This document shows positions 32,956 through 44,650 of a DNA stretch of 64,000 bases, one piece after another. The notes under the pieces are model-generated. The model did no database searches and had not been told where the DNA came from. It worked only from the letters and a program-made list of their open reading frames with translations. The translations under genes were made by a program, and so were the position numbers. Source of the stretch: Thalassia testudinum (Eukaryota; Streptophyta; Magnoliopsida; Alismatales; Hydrocharitaceae); assembly GCA_037157565.1 (NCBI GenBank), contig JAZHRO010000002.1:76434001-76498000 (forward strand), written 5' to 3'. How positions within the stretch are numbered: position 1 is the first letter of the stretch; every line of letters starts with the position of its first letter.

Positions 32956-33690
32956 CTTTACCCTTTATTCTCCCTGAGCTCATTGCACACAGCCGATGGT
33001 GTAAAATTCAACACTTAACGGGAGGCAACCCATCATTTTTGAAAAACCCAAAACCTTTCTTGACATTCCTATGCTGAATTCATATTACACTTTAGGGTTC
33101 ATCCATTAGAACAACCGACCCCACCTTAGGTACCCATACCCAAGTTTTGAAATCGTTCGCAACAGTCACCTCGACCCATTCACCGACCCAAAACCTATTC
33201 TAATGAATGATCTATGCTGAACGCGAACCCACCTAATTTATAATGGGGACATTGCAAATCGTAGGCATAGGGGAGTATGAAAGTGCAAAACGCCGTGAAA
33301 ATTCATCTCACAAGAAAAGGTTTCAACAAAAAAATCACATATCCCAAAAACACCAAAAAAATGAAAAAATTCTTGAAAAAGAATGAAAAAATTCTAAGGA
33401 GAGAGAAACTTTTGAGGCCATACAAACCATGAGGAGAAAAAGGGGAAAAGTGAAAAATGTCAAAAAAAGAGAGCACAAAATGAAAAGAAAAAGAAGAGAT
33501 AGCCATTAGTAAGAAATTAAGGGATTAATTAAGTTCTAGACCATATCAAGAAAAAGAAAATGAAAAAAAAAAGTGCCAATGAGACACAAAAGAGATTAGT
33601 AGAAACGTTGATCTTAGGCCTCTTGGGCTAGGCTTAAAAATTCAAGTATTCTCTAAAATCTGGATAGTCCTCAAGAGGTTGGGGAAAATG
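32956..33690 (+). other. 3' non-coding region of C, first part
   Basis: It contains the GCCGATGGTGTAAAATTCAA motif shared with A, the dyad ATAATGGGGACATTGCA (33239-33256, one change from the consensus) and a PPT-like AGGCATAGGGGAGTA (33263-33277). An A-rich tract follows (about 33298-33580). No coding region is supported. It is continued at 61451 after element B. Confidence 0.75.
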
Positions 33691-33695
33691 TGAAG
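33691..33695. repeat. TSD of element B, left (TGAAG)
   Basis: It matches 61446-61450. In A the continuous sequence runs from GAGGAAAATG into AAAAGCTAAAGTATTAGG, which confirms the site. Confidence 0.9.
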
Positions 33696-35167
33696 TGAAA
33701 TCGGTTGGTTTGATGACCGGGTTTTGGTTTTGTTATAACGATGTAGTAAAGCCGGTTATTACCAACATTTCAAATATATAAATTTTTTTTACTCAGAAAA
33801 TAAAAGAGTTCCCGAGGTCGAACTCAGGGAGCAAGTTGTATTCTAGAGATATACATGTTTCTTTTACAAAATAAAGAAAGAGAGAGGGAAAGAATTTGTT
33901 GTTCTCTTTGTTTTCTCCTCGTGATGTTCTTCTTTCTTTCTTTCTTCAGATCTCCTTCTTCTTCTTCTTCGTTCTGCAGAGGTGATGCTCCTCTTCAGAT
34001 CTCCTTCTTCTTCTTCCTTGGTTTCTGTCTTGGCCTCTCTTCTTCTTTTTCTGCAGTCTCTTCTGTGAAGGTTTCTTCTTCCTTGGCTCTGCTGCACTTC
34101 TTCTCTGCAGCCTTTCCTCTTCTTCTGCCTTGCTCAGCCTCTTCTTTAGAGTTTCTTCTTGTTTTTCCTCCCTGCGGTTAAGTGTCAGCTTCTTCTTTTC
34201 CTTTTCAGCCAGGGACGTCACGCGAAGCTTTCTTCCTTAGCTGCTTCATGCCGTCGTCTGATTTCCAAATCAGACGACTTAACTACCTGTTGCTACAGTT
34301 AGCTTCCTTCTTCTTCCGCGGGTCTTCTTCTTCGCCTGTGCCTGCACACTTCAAAGTTTTTCGTCAGAGGCAAAACCTACTCTACCCTCCCCCCCCCACG
34401 TCTCTCTTTCTCTCTGAAACCACTCTTGGGAAAGCTCTCCCAGAGCTACCGGGTAACCGGGTTCGGGTTAGGCCCGGGTCCAGGCCCACCGGCGTGCATG
34501 GTGGGCGAGGAGTGCAGGTCAGTCTTAAGTCGGGTCGGGTCGGTTCGGGTCAGGTCCGCGGGGCGTGAGCGCGGACGAGACCGGGTAACCGGGCGGGTGA
34601 AGGGGACCTCACCCCGTGTGCTGAGGCAGTAAGCCTTCAGCACTTTTGCATCTTATGTCGCTGCGACTCTTCAGGCGTTTCCGAGGTGGGACTAAATGGC
34701 CCACCTCAATTGCGCGCCCGCAGCGGGGAATTCAGCAGGAGATGGCGGCGTCACGCGGAGCTTTCTTCCTTAGCTGCGAACCTGGTGTTTTGCCAAAACT
34801 CCTCGCAAGGCCTGGGAGTTGAATCTGGGCTTGGCGCTGAGCGTGGCGCGCCTGTAGCTGCAGGCGGAAGCAGTTCCTCCTGCGCGGCAATGGCGGCGGA
34901 GGTCGGGTGGCCTGTCCACAAGAAAACGGCCTCTCGGCCTAATCAGAGAGTGCCAGGAGCTTCGCCAGGGTGCGGCGAAGCTCGTGTGGGTGGTGGCGAG
35001 GCGCGGGGCGGCGTGCGAGGGCTGCCCTAGGTCGGACTGTGGGTCGGAGGATGGGTCTGTTCGGTGGGGTTGCAGAGGGTGATGTGGGGGGAGTGGCAGG
35101 GCGGAGGTTGATCAGGGTGAGGAGGCGGAGGTCCTGCGGTGGTCGGCGAGCTGTGTGGGTCGCTGAG
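33696..35167 (-). repeat. 3' LTR of B, distal part
   Basis: These 1472 bp are the 3' (U5-side) half of the LTR, up to the insertion of A. It contains a perfect hairpin GTCGTCTGATTT / AAATCAGACGAC (about 34254-34281) and CTT-rich repeats. The apparent ORFs (33855-34181, 34182-34568, 34686-35030) lie in LTR sequence and recur in the other LTR without selective signs. Confidence 0.92.
35163..35167. repeat. TSD of element A, left (CTGAG)
   Basis: It matches 49061-49065. The unoccupied site is visible in the other B LTR (GTCGCTGAGGTGATGG, near 60073). Confidence 0.95.
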
Positions 35168-35964
35168 TGATGAGAACCTCATCATGAGCCATAACTAGCT
35201 CATTTTGACCCAATACAAAGGATAAAAGCTCCTACATAACTCAAGGAAAGGCTTAACTCAGAGAATTCTGAGTTTGAGAAGAAAATAAGTCATAAGGGGT
35301 AAAAGTGCAATTTTACCAGTATAATCTGCATACAGGGTAACTCAGGGCCCAAACATAGGTCAAAGCAGCTTAATAAGAATAAAAGTGGGATGAAATGATC
35401 TAGCAAGGGCTACAGCACTTCCAAGAAACCAAATGATAATCTGTAACCCTAAAACAACCCACTTCAATTCACAAGGTTCGAGGCAAAGTAAAAATAGAAT
35501 AAACCCTTTAAAATTCATAGAAAAATAATCTCTAGGGTTTAGAACCTTCAATTTGGCCTTTAGAACCCATTTTGACCTACATTGAGAACCATGCCCAATT
35601 AATGACTTAATTTGGGTTTTTGCGCAAATTGACTGGTCAAACAAGGTTTAATATGAAAATTAAATTCACCATCAGATTCCTTGGGTCCTAATTAGTCATG
35701 TATAAAAACTTGAGCCTAAGAAGAAACCTCCTTGACCGACTTTACACTTTGGCCCTCAACTTTTGAACCCTCGCATTTTGGCCCCTAACTCTCCTTCGTT
35801 CTTTGCAATCAGGTCCCTCCTGCAAAACCTGCCAGCACCATGCTCCGGCGACCTTGCGCGGAGCATGGCGCCGCGCAGGGTGAGGTGGGGGACCTGGCAA
35901 GTAAACCGGGGGTGCCCTGCGTCGTCAGCCGTCGCAGGGACACCCCCTTGGTCGTTGCAGCCCA

Positions 35965-35998
35965 CCATACCGGCCGTGCGAACGCACGGACGGTATGG
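35965..35998 (+). repeat. U3 palindrome of the A 5' LTR
   Basis: CCATACCGGCCGTGCG / CGCACGGACGGTATGG, 15 of 16 pairs around AA, 72 bp upstream of TATA. Copies are at 47004-47037 (A 3' LTR), 49577-49610 and 60592-60625 (B LTRs, minus). Confidence 0.9.
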
Positions 35999-36070
35999 GT
36001 TCTTGTTTCCGACCATTCTCCGGCGAGGGAGACACGTCGTCTCCCTCCGCCTTCCTCCCTGTTTGATCCC

Positions 36071-36077
36071 TATAAAT
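36071..36077 (+). promoter_or_regulatory. TATA box of the A 5' LTR
   Basis: TATAAAT lies in CCCTATAAATACCCC. Copies are at 47110-47116, and on the minus strand at 49497-49504 and 60512-60519 in the B LTRs. Likely Pol II core promoter. Confidence 0.75.
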
Positions 36078-38022
36078 ACCCCCCGTTGCTCCACCGACCA
36101 GGGCAGCCTGGATCTGACGGAGAAAATCCCCAACTTTCTTCTCTTCTTCCTCCGGCAGACGCTCACCAGCTCCGGCGGTTTCCTCCCCCTCCACCTCTTC
36201 GCTCTGCCGCAATACCAGCAGTAGAGACTTCCTCCCCTACTCTTCCTGCGCCACGCCGCACCCAGCTGGCGCCTCTCCGGCTCTCTGCTCGCCGCCGCCC
36301 CTTTCCCTGAGCATCGTCTTCTCCGGCGACAGTCGATACGACTGTCGCCCTGTTCCTCCCCCTTCGTCCCTGCAAGTAAGCTAGAGCTACTCCCCTTCTC
36401 CTCCTCTTTCTTTCCCCGCTTTCAATTTATTCAATTAAGCCCTCTACCGACCCTAACCACCTTCACCCCCTTCGCCTCCGACCACCCTCCGGCGAGCCGC
36501 TCCCATCACCTCAGCAACCCATACGGCTCGCCGACCCTCACCGAACCTCCGCCTCATCACACTGAGCACCCCCCACCCCTCCACTGCCACTCCACACCTC
36601 CGTAACACTCCCCCGAACAAACCCATTCCTCCGGTTGTAGTCCGACCCAGGGCTGCCGCCAGACACCTCCTTGCGGCCTGCCGCGCAGCTCCTCACCTTC
36701 GCCGTGCCACGGCGAAGGTTCCCCAGTGGTTTGATCAGGCCGCGAGGCCATATTCGTGTCCGACAGGTTTTGAGGTTCGACCGCCATTAACGCACATTGA
36801 AGCAGCTTCTCCCGCGCTCCAGGCTTGAGGACTCCAGGTCTCCAGCTGCTGCGGAGTACAGGGAGTCTTGCGAAGGCAGCCAGCCAGCAACCTATGCAAA
36901 TAGAAGCCGCAGCTGCAGAAGCCAGGCCGCGGTCTCCCAGCAGGTGCACGCGAGGAACGGTCTGCGTTTAGTCCCACATCGGTAAGCCTCACACCCGTTC
37001 CACTGTTTAAATTGATTTCGTGCACTAGCCTTATTGCCTCAGTACACGGGGTGAGGTCCCCTTACACCCGCCCGGTTACCCGGTCTCGTCCACGCTCACG
37101 CCCCGCGGACCTGACCCGACCCGACTTAGACTGACCTGCACTCCTCGCCCACCACGCACGCCGGTGGGCCTGGACCCGGGCGTGACCCGAACCCGATTAC
37201 CCGGTAGCTCTGGGAGAGCTTTCCCAAGAGTGGTTTCAGAGAGAAAGAGAGACGCGGGGGGGGAGGGTAGAGTAGGTTTTGCCTCTGACGAAAAACTCTG
37301 AAGTGTGCAGGCACAGGCGAAGAAGACCCGCGGAAGAAGAAGGAGCTGCACTGTAGCAAATGCATAGTTAAGTCGTCTAAGCACCGGGTCAGACGATGGA
37401 AGGTCAGCAGCCAGAGCAGGAAAGAAGGCAGGCTATAGAAGAAGGAAGAGCAACGGCCAAAGCAGGCTGAAGAAGAAGGAAGAGCAACGGCCAAAGCAGA
37501 AGAAGAAGAAAGGAAGACTTAGTAGCTGAAGGCAGAAGCTCTGCAGCCATAAAGAAGAAAAGGGAAAAGAGAAAGGGTCACCACAATTGCAGAAAAAGAA
37601 GAAGAGAGGTCAAGGCAGAAACCAAGGAAGAAGAAGAAAGAGATCTGAAGAGGAGCATCACCTCTGCAGAACGAAGAAGAAGAAGAAGGAGCTCTGAAGA
37701 AGAAGAAGAGCATCACCATTGCAGAAGAAGAACATCACCTCTGCAGAACAAAGAGAAAGAAGGAGATCTAAAGAAAGAGAGAAAGAAGAGCATCCCCTCT
37801 GCAGAACAAAGAAAAAACAACAAATTCTTTCCCTCTCTCTTTCTTTATTTTGTAAAAGAAACATGTATATCTCTAGAATACAACTTGCTCCCTGAGTTCG
37901 ACCTCGGGAACTCTTTTATTTTCCGAGTAAAAAAAAATTTATATTTGAAGTGTTGGTAATAACCGGCTTTACTACAACGTTATAACAAACTAAAACCCGG
38001 TTGAAACGAACCAACATCATTT

Positions 38023-38040
38023 TGGCGTCGTTGCCGGGGA
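38023..38040 (+). other. Primer-binding site of A (tRNA-Asp)
   Basis: TGGCGTCGTTGCCGGGGA, one mismatch to the tRNA-Asp complement, three bases after the LTR. Confidence 0.92.
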
Positions 38041-38950
38041 GCAACGGCTATTCTAGAGGTAAACATTCCTGTATCTTTTAATTTCTGATAATCTCCTCTC
38101 TTTTGTGCAGCTACAGGAACTCAAGAAGACAAGCAACCACACGACAACCACTCCGAAGACAGGTAAATTTTTCCTCTCACTATTAACCCCTAAACTCTAA
38201 AGAGGAAGAAAAGAAAACAACAAGCAATATAGGGCTAACCTGTCTTCCATACTTAGTAACCATAAAGAGTTGCATGTTTTCAACTCATCACTCCTGCACA
38301 CTATTAAGGGTATTTAAGGGCTAACACATTCTTGCTTGAGCCCTAATTGCCCAACAAAGAGTTAAATGGACCAAGTAGAGCCAACATAAGGTCAAACATT
38401 AGGATTTCAGTAGAGACACACCCCTTAATCAAGAATTGAGGAAATCCAAAAGAGGTGTGCCCAAGCCATTGATTGAAAATAATTAACAAGAAAACTCCTA
38501 AACAATTGGCTCTCTCTAAACACTTGAACCCTAAAAAAAAGGACCCAAAAAGCTCTCAAAGAAAACAAGAGGTAAAGTTGACCCCTTTGGGTTAACCAAC
38601 CTTAAATTAGGTCACTCTTTGCACTTAAAAAGACTAAAGTTCAAGTGAAACCTTAAGCACCCTGATCTTAAAATTGGTAGACTTAAGAGGTCAAGATCCC
38701 CATTCTGGTCTACCTGGAACCGCAGTGACAAGAGAGGTCGGGTGGGGGAAACCCTGTAACCCGTGGGGACGCTCTACCGTGTAGGGGTCTTCGCGGGACT
38801 CTCCCTCTCTGGCTGCCTAGGTAATTCTCAGGTGGACGATCTTTCTGATCAAGGGGTCCATCTGCCCCGCACCTCTATAGACACCCAACACAGTTTTGGG
38901 TGTCTTGATTGGGTCCAGCACCTTCTAAACTTACCTCTTCCAAACAGTGC
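38041..38950 (+). other. Untranslated leader of A
   Basis: No supported ORF. A block at 38701-38820 (AGAGAGGTCGGGTGGGGGAA, GGGGACGCTCTACCGTGTAG) is conserved in B and C directly upstream of gag. It is a candidate structured leader or packaging region. Confidence 0.7.
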
Positions 38951-40450
38951 ATGTACGGAAGGAGGTCCCTAAGACCACCCTTAAGACCTCCTTTAGAAAT
39001 TCGCTCTCGTCAAGGCCAAGCCTCGACGCCCGTGTTTGTGCAGCAACACCCTCACATTACTCTCTCTTCTGATTCAGAACCAAGTTCTTCTTCTTCCCCC
39101 ATCATGGCTCAGCCAGTTGAGGAAGAAAATAATCTGGAACACCAGCTCCAGCGACTCAATGACCTCTTCCAAAGCTTCGTGCACCCACCACAGCGTCCTA
39201 TGATGCGGGACCACTACAATCCTGCTGCGGTGGCCATTGAGCCTCGAGTCAGAATCCCGACTGGAGGACCTGATTCCGAACTAAAGCCCAACATGATTCA
39301 TGCTATACCTAAATTCCATGGGCTTAATTCTGAAGATCCCTTCCAGCACATCAAACAGCTAAAGCATCTGGCCCACACTTTTGGATCAGATGCGCAAAAT
39401 CGGGATATTCTTCTCATGAAGATGTTCTCCTTTTCTCTTATGGACAAGGCCGCCCATTGGTATCAAACTCAGACCCGGCCGATCAACACTTGGGAAGAAC
39501 TTCAATCCGAATTTTTGAAAAAGTTTTTTCCCGTTGGTCGGACCAACGCCTTGCGCCATCAGATTACACACTTCACTCAACAATCAGGAGAACCTCTCCA
39601 TGAGGCATGGGATCGTTTTCAGGATCTCATGAGAAAGTGCCCCCATCACGGAGTTCCTAAATGGGAACAAGTCCAATCTTTTTACCAGGGACTCCGTGAG
39701 GACATCCGCCTTTTCGTCAATGCAACTTGCGGAGGAAACATCATGGGTCAACATGAAGACACCGTATGGGAGATTCTCGAAAACATGTGCGAGAACTCCA
39801 TCAACAATGACTCCATGGGATTATTCGACAGGACGAATACCCGCGCAGCGACGAATCTTAAGGGAGCACATGAGATGCAGGGCCTGTCCGCATCAGTCGA
39901 CCTGGAATTAATGGCCAGTCGATTGGACAAGGTCTCAATCATTGAAAAGAAGGTGGATGAGCTGACTCAGCACTTGCAGCGAGCCACCTCTGCGCGTAAC
40001 TCCTTTGCACAACCTCCTTCCACACAGGAGACTGTGCAAAACATCCTCCACCGATCCTCCCCTGGGATGGATCCATATCCATCCCCATCTGATTCTTGGA
40101 CTGGAAGATCATCCGATCCTTTCTACACCAGCCGGGGGAACTCCATTCCTCCTTTCCCTGATTCTCAGGAGGGTCCTCAGACCTGCGAGGACCTCAACGC
40201 CATCCAGAACGACCCATTATCCAACACTTACAACCCTGGATGGCGAAACCATCCCAATTTTCCCTGGGCGGGAAATTCCCAAACCCAAAGACCACTTTTT
40301 CAGTCCCGCCCACAGCCCTCTCATCACTACCAGCCGCCTCAGCCTCGGCCCAACCCTACTTATCCATCAGGGCCAAATCAAGATCAAATGTCCTTAATCC
40401 TGCAGACTCTGGCTGACATTCAAAAATCGAATGCGGCTATTCAAAAATAG
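38951..40450 (+). CDS. gag: Gag polyprotein of element A (499 residues)
   Basis: Structural protein of the retrotransposon particle. The start is ATG 38951 (MYGRRSLRPP), chosen because it aligns with B and C; the frame is open upstream only through TTG codons. The retrotransposon Gag core lies at about residues 110-260 (MIHAIPKFHGL, DKAAHWYQTQ near 165, CPHHGVPKWEQVQSFYQGL near 230). A helical segment with Leu spacing is near 320-345, and the C-terminal third is rich in Pro, Gln, Asn and Ser (NPGWRNHPNFPW). No CCHC zinc knuckle is seen. It ends at TAG 40448-40450, after which pol continues in the same frame. B has a Gag of exactly the same length. It appears intact. Confidence 0.92.
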   Translation: MYGRRSLRPPLRPPLEIRSRQGQASTPVFVQQHPHITLSSDSEPSSSSSPIMAQPVEEENNLEHQLQRLNDLFQSFVHPPQRPMMRDHYNPAAVAIEPRVRIPTGGPDSELKPNMIHAIPKFHGLNSEDPFQHIKQLKHLAHTFGSDAQNRDILLMKMFSFSLMDKAAHWYQTQTRPINTWEELQSEFLKKFFPVGRTNALRHQITHFTQQSGEPLHEAWDRFQDLMRKCPHHGVPKWEQVQSFYQGLREDIRLFVNATCGGNIMGQHEDTVWEILENMCENSINNDSMGLFDRTNTRAATNLKGAHEMQGLSASVDLELMASRLDKVSIIEKKVDELTQHLQRATSARNSFAQPPSTQETVQNILHRSSPGMDPYPSPSDSWTGRSSDPFYTSRGNSIPPFPDSQEGPQTCEDLNAIQNDPLSNTYNPGWRNHPNFPWAGNSQTQRPLFQSRPQPSHHYQPPQPRPNPTYPSGPNQDQMSLILQTLADIQKSNAAIQK

Positions 40451-43400
40451 TACAAGGACGAGCTTACTGAAGTAAAAACTCAACTGGCCCAGTTGGCAAA
40501 TTCTCGCCAACCAGGCACACTCCCTTCCCAACCTCTTCCTAACCCAAATAACGTGCCAACCCAGAAGCGCGTTATGAATCCAAATTTAGGCCACGCTCAA
40601 TGGATTTATCAGGCCCCTACTACTCCATCTCCAGACGAGATGGAAGCCTCAACTTCTCATGCGGGATTTTAGCAGCAGCCACCCCTCCTACCAAACCCAA
40701 ACCAAAATCAGGCCGGATTAAATTCTGTAACAACACGTAGTGGTAAGACAACTCAAGACCCGCATTACCCAAACCACTCCCAGCCTGATAACCATGACCC
40801 TAGGATAGTTATCCAAGGTACCGCTGTTCCAGATCCACAACCTGGACCTATCCTAGAGGAACCAACCAAGATCCCGTTTCCCGAGGCCCTGACCAAGGAA
40901 AAAAAGACCACCAAACCCGTGGCCCCTGAGGAGGACCTGGTCAAGCTCTTTGAGCAGGTCCACATAAACATCCCCTTGATGGATGCAATCCGCCACGTAC
41001 CAGCTTACGCACGATTTCTAAAGAATTTATGTACACCCCAGCGTAAGCCGCGAACCAAGGGAGGGAGCCCAATTGTTCTGTCAGAGCAAGCCAGCTCTGT
41101 AATCCTTAGTAGACTCCCACCCAAGGCAAAAGATCCTGGAACCCCCCTGATCTCCTGTAAGATAGGTGGTACCCAATTTGATAGAGCATTGTTAGACTTA
41201 GGTGCATCTATAAATCTGATACCCACATCCTTACTTGACCATCTAGAAGAATCTGAGCTGAAACCAACCGAGGTGACATTACAATTAGCAGATCGATCTA
41301 TAAAGTCACCAAAAGGGATTCTCGAGGATGTTATCATGAGAGTGCGGGATTTCTATTTTCCAGTGGACTTTATAGTCTTAGACATGGATGCACCTGAGAA
41401 CCCTAGGGATACACCAATCATTCTAGGGAGACCTTTCTTGGCTACTGCTAGAGCCAACATCAGCTGTGAGGAGGGCCAAATAGAGCTTAAGTTTGGAGAT
41501 CAAACACTGAAAATTGATATATTTAAGGCCCAACAAGGAATTAATTGCGGCGTCATCGAGCAAATTTGTGACATCAAGACTTTGGTTGATGAATCACACC
41601 TCCAGAAGGACTTGAGTATGCCTCATCAACCACAGAAGGATCTTGACCCGCAAACAGAGGAGTCAAATCCAGATGTGAACAACCCAGTAACTTCCACCCT
41701 TGAACCTCACATCTATACTGAACCACCCGCTGCTGCTGAAAACCCCATCCTCGAACTGAAACCCCTTCCGGCTCACTTAAAATATGTCTTTTTGGGTTCT
41801 AATCAGACCCTTCCTGTGATCATCAATTCCAACCTCAGTCCTGAACAGGAATCCCGTCTGATTGTTGTCCTCCAGCAACATCGCAGAGCCATCGGATGGA
41901 CTCTCGATGATTTGACTGGAATAAGTCCCTCTTATTGTACTCATCATATCTATTCAGAAGAGGGCACACGACCTTCTCGTGAAATGCAGAGACGCTTAAA
42001 CCCCAATCTGCAGGAGGTCGTGAAAAAGGAGATCATCAAGTGGTTAGATGCCGGAATCATCTACCCGATCTCCGATAGTCGTTGGGTGAGCCCAATTCAA
42101 GTCGTGCCCAAGAAGGCAGGACTCACCACTATAACGACTGAGACCGGAGAAATCATTCCTACCCGATTAGCCAACTCGTGGAGAGTCTGTATAGATTACC
42201 GTCGACTCAATTCCTCCACGAAGAAGGATCATTTTCCACTACCCTTCATTGATCAAATTCTCGAAAAACTAGCGGGAAATAGGTTTTTCTGCTTTCTTGA
42301 CGGGTACTCTGGTTATAACCAGGTGGCAATCCATCCTGAAGACCAAGAAAAGACCACGTTCACCTGCCCCTTCGGAACATACGCTTTCCGAAGGATGCCT
42401 TTCGGTCTTTGCAATGCACCCGCTACTTTTCAGCGATGCATGCTTGCCATATTCTCAGATATGGTAGGTGATTATCTGGAAGTCTTCATGGATGACTTTT
42501 CAGTTTTCGGAGCATCATTCGACGATTGCCTCCAACACTTGGTCCAGATACTCAGGCGGTGCATCGATGTGAATTTGGTTCTTTCCTGGGAAAAGAGCCA
42601 TTTCATGGTGCCTGAGGGAATTGTCCTGGGACACTCAATTTCGGAGAAAGGTATCCAAGTGGATCGAGCTAAGGTTAATCTGATTTCTCACCTTCCTATG
42701 CCTAGCTCGATCAGGGACATCCGATCCTTTTTAGGGCATGTCGGTTTTTATCGACGATTTATCCCTGATTTTTCAAAAATCGCACGCCCCCTGACCACTC
42801 TTCTCTCCAAGGATGTTCCCTTCGAAATCTCCAAGGAATGCACTCAAGCTTTTGAAATCTTGCGTGACCGAGTCACCCAAGCACCGATCCTACAGTCCCC
42901 TGATTGGTCTCAACCCTTTGAGATCATGTGTGATGCATCCGACTTCGCTGTAGGAGCGGTTTTGGGGCAGAAAAATGACAAAAAACCTGTGGTCATTTAC
43001 TACGCCAGCAAAACACTCGATGAGGCTCAGCGTAACTATACAGTTACTGAGAAAGAGCTGCTAGCTGTAGTATTTGCCCTAGAGAAGTTCAGATCGTACC
43101 TTCTGGGTTCCCATGTCATCATATACTCGGATCACACGGCTGTGAGGCATCTCCTTGCAAAGAAGGACGCGAAACCTCGATTGATCCGATGGATCTTGCT
43201 GTTGCAAGAATTTGACCTTGAGATTCGCGATAAAGCGGGAAAACAAAACGTGGTAGCTGATCACTTGTCCCGTCTTCCTTCTGAAATAATTGACCCCTCC
43301 GGACCCATCACGGAGCATTTTCCCGATGAGCACCTGCTGACTATTGGTACTAGCCTTCCATGGTTCGCTAATATTGTAAATTACTTGGCATCTCATCAGA

Positions 43401-44650
43401 CCCCGTCCGATTGGCCGAAGGCCAAGAAAGACAAATTACGCTCCGATGCCAAGTATTACATTTGGGAAGACCCGTACCTCTTCCGCATAGGTGCCGATCA
43501 GATCATCTGGAGATGTGTCCCGGAAGGGGAAGTCAACAACATCCTCTCTTTCTGCCATGACCAGGCATGCGGTGGCCATTTTGCCGGGCATAAAACCGCA
43601 GCAAAAGTCCTCCAGTGCGGCTTTTACTGGCCCACACTGTTCAAAGACGCACACAGTCATTGCAAGGCATGCAGTCGTTGCCGGACTTTGGGCAACATGA
43701 GCCATCGCGACATGATGCCTATGCAACCGATTCTAGTATGCGAAATCTTTGATGTTTGGGGGATTGATTTTATGGGCCCCTTTCCTGTTTCGGATGGTTT
43801 CGAATACATTCTGTTGGCTGTGGACTACGTGTCCAAATGGATCGAAGCCATACCGACCTGAACCTGTGATCACAAAATCGTCCTCAAATTCATTCATCAA
43901 CACATTTTCTCAAGGTTCGGGATTCCTCGTGCAATAATCTCTGATGGGGGGACCCATTTCACAAATGCTCAGTTTAGGTCACTGATGACCAAATACGGGG
44001 TGTCTCACCGAATCTCTACTCCTTACCACCCCCAAACTAATGGTCTAGCTGAGCTGTCTAATCGGGAGATCAAGAAAATCCTGCAAGTCACTGTTCGACC
44101 TGACAGGAAGGACTGGTCGTCCCGACTTCCGGAAGCATTGTGGGCCTATAGGACCGCCCACAAGACCCAATTGGGCATGTCTCCCTTTAGATTGGTGTAC
44201 GGAAAGGCATGCCACCTTCCCGTCGAACTGGAGCATAAAGCCTATTGGGCAGTACGGAACTGTAATCTGGATCTTTCTAAGGCTGGGACCCACAGAAAAC
44301 TCCAAATCAGCGAGATCGATGAATTACGCATAGACGCGTACGAGAACTCGCAAATCTACAAGGAGCGGGTTAAAGCCTTCCACGACAAACACATCTCGAG
44401 AAAGATCTTTCATCCTGGTCAAAAGGTCCTACTCTTTGATGCCCGACTCAAACTCTTCCCAGGAAAACTGAGATCTAAGTGGGTCGGACCATATTTGGTC
44501 CGACAGGTTTTTCGAAATGGAGCAATCGAAATCAGTCCACTCAGCCACGATTCTGAACCTTTCATCGTGAACGGTCAGAGACTCAAGCCGTTCATTGATG
44601 TAACTTCTACTGATTTGGCTGAGGCATCTTATATCCTCCTTTCCCCTTGA
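40451..44650 (+). pseudogene. pol: Pol polyprotein of element A, two nonsense codons
   Basis: About 1400 codons in the gag frame: protease, reverse transcriptase, RNase H and integrase. Approximate residues counted from 40451: protease DLGAS near 247; RT with WVSPIQVVPKKAG, VCIDYRRLNSS near 578, LDGYSGYNQ and catalytic FMDD near 679; RNase [18 protein letters not shown] near 822; integrase His/Cys zinc region GGHFAGHK to CKACSRC near 1040-1080; DDE residues in [15 protein letters not shown] and [13 protein letters not shown] motif [10 protein letters not shown] near 1343; no chromodomain. TAG 40670-40672 (B: CAG) and TGA 43859-43861 (B: CGA) break it, the second between the first two catalytic Asp of integrase. 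Otherwise the frame is complete and very close to B. Confidence 0.92.

Larger units (their letters stand above)
35168..38019 (+). repeat. 5' LTR of element A
   Basis: It begins TGATGAGAACCTCATCA and ends GAACCAACATCA. U3 has a 16-bp-arm palindrome (35965-35998) and TATAAAT (36071-36077). The 3' part has GAA-rich imperfect repeats with GAGCATCACC and CTCTGCAGAAC (about 37645-37810). Confidence 0.95.

Noticed and set aside
34997..35167. Boundary of an independent GC-rich gene before 35168
   Set aside because: It is the middle of the B LTR; the same sequence runs uninterrupted at 59930-60076.
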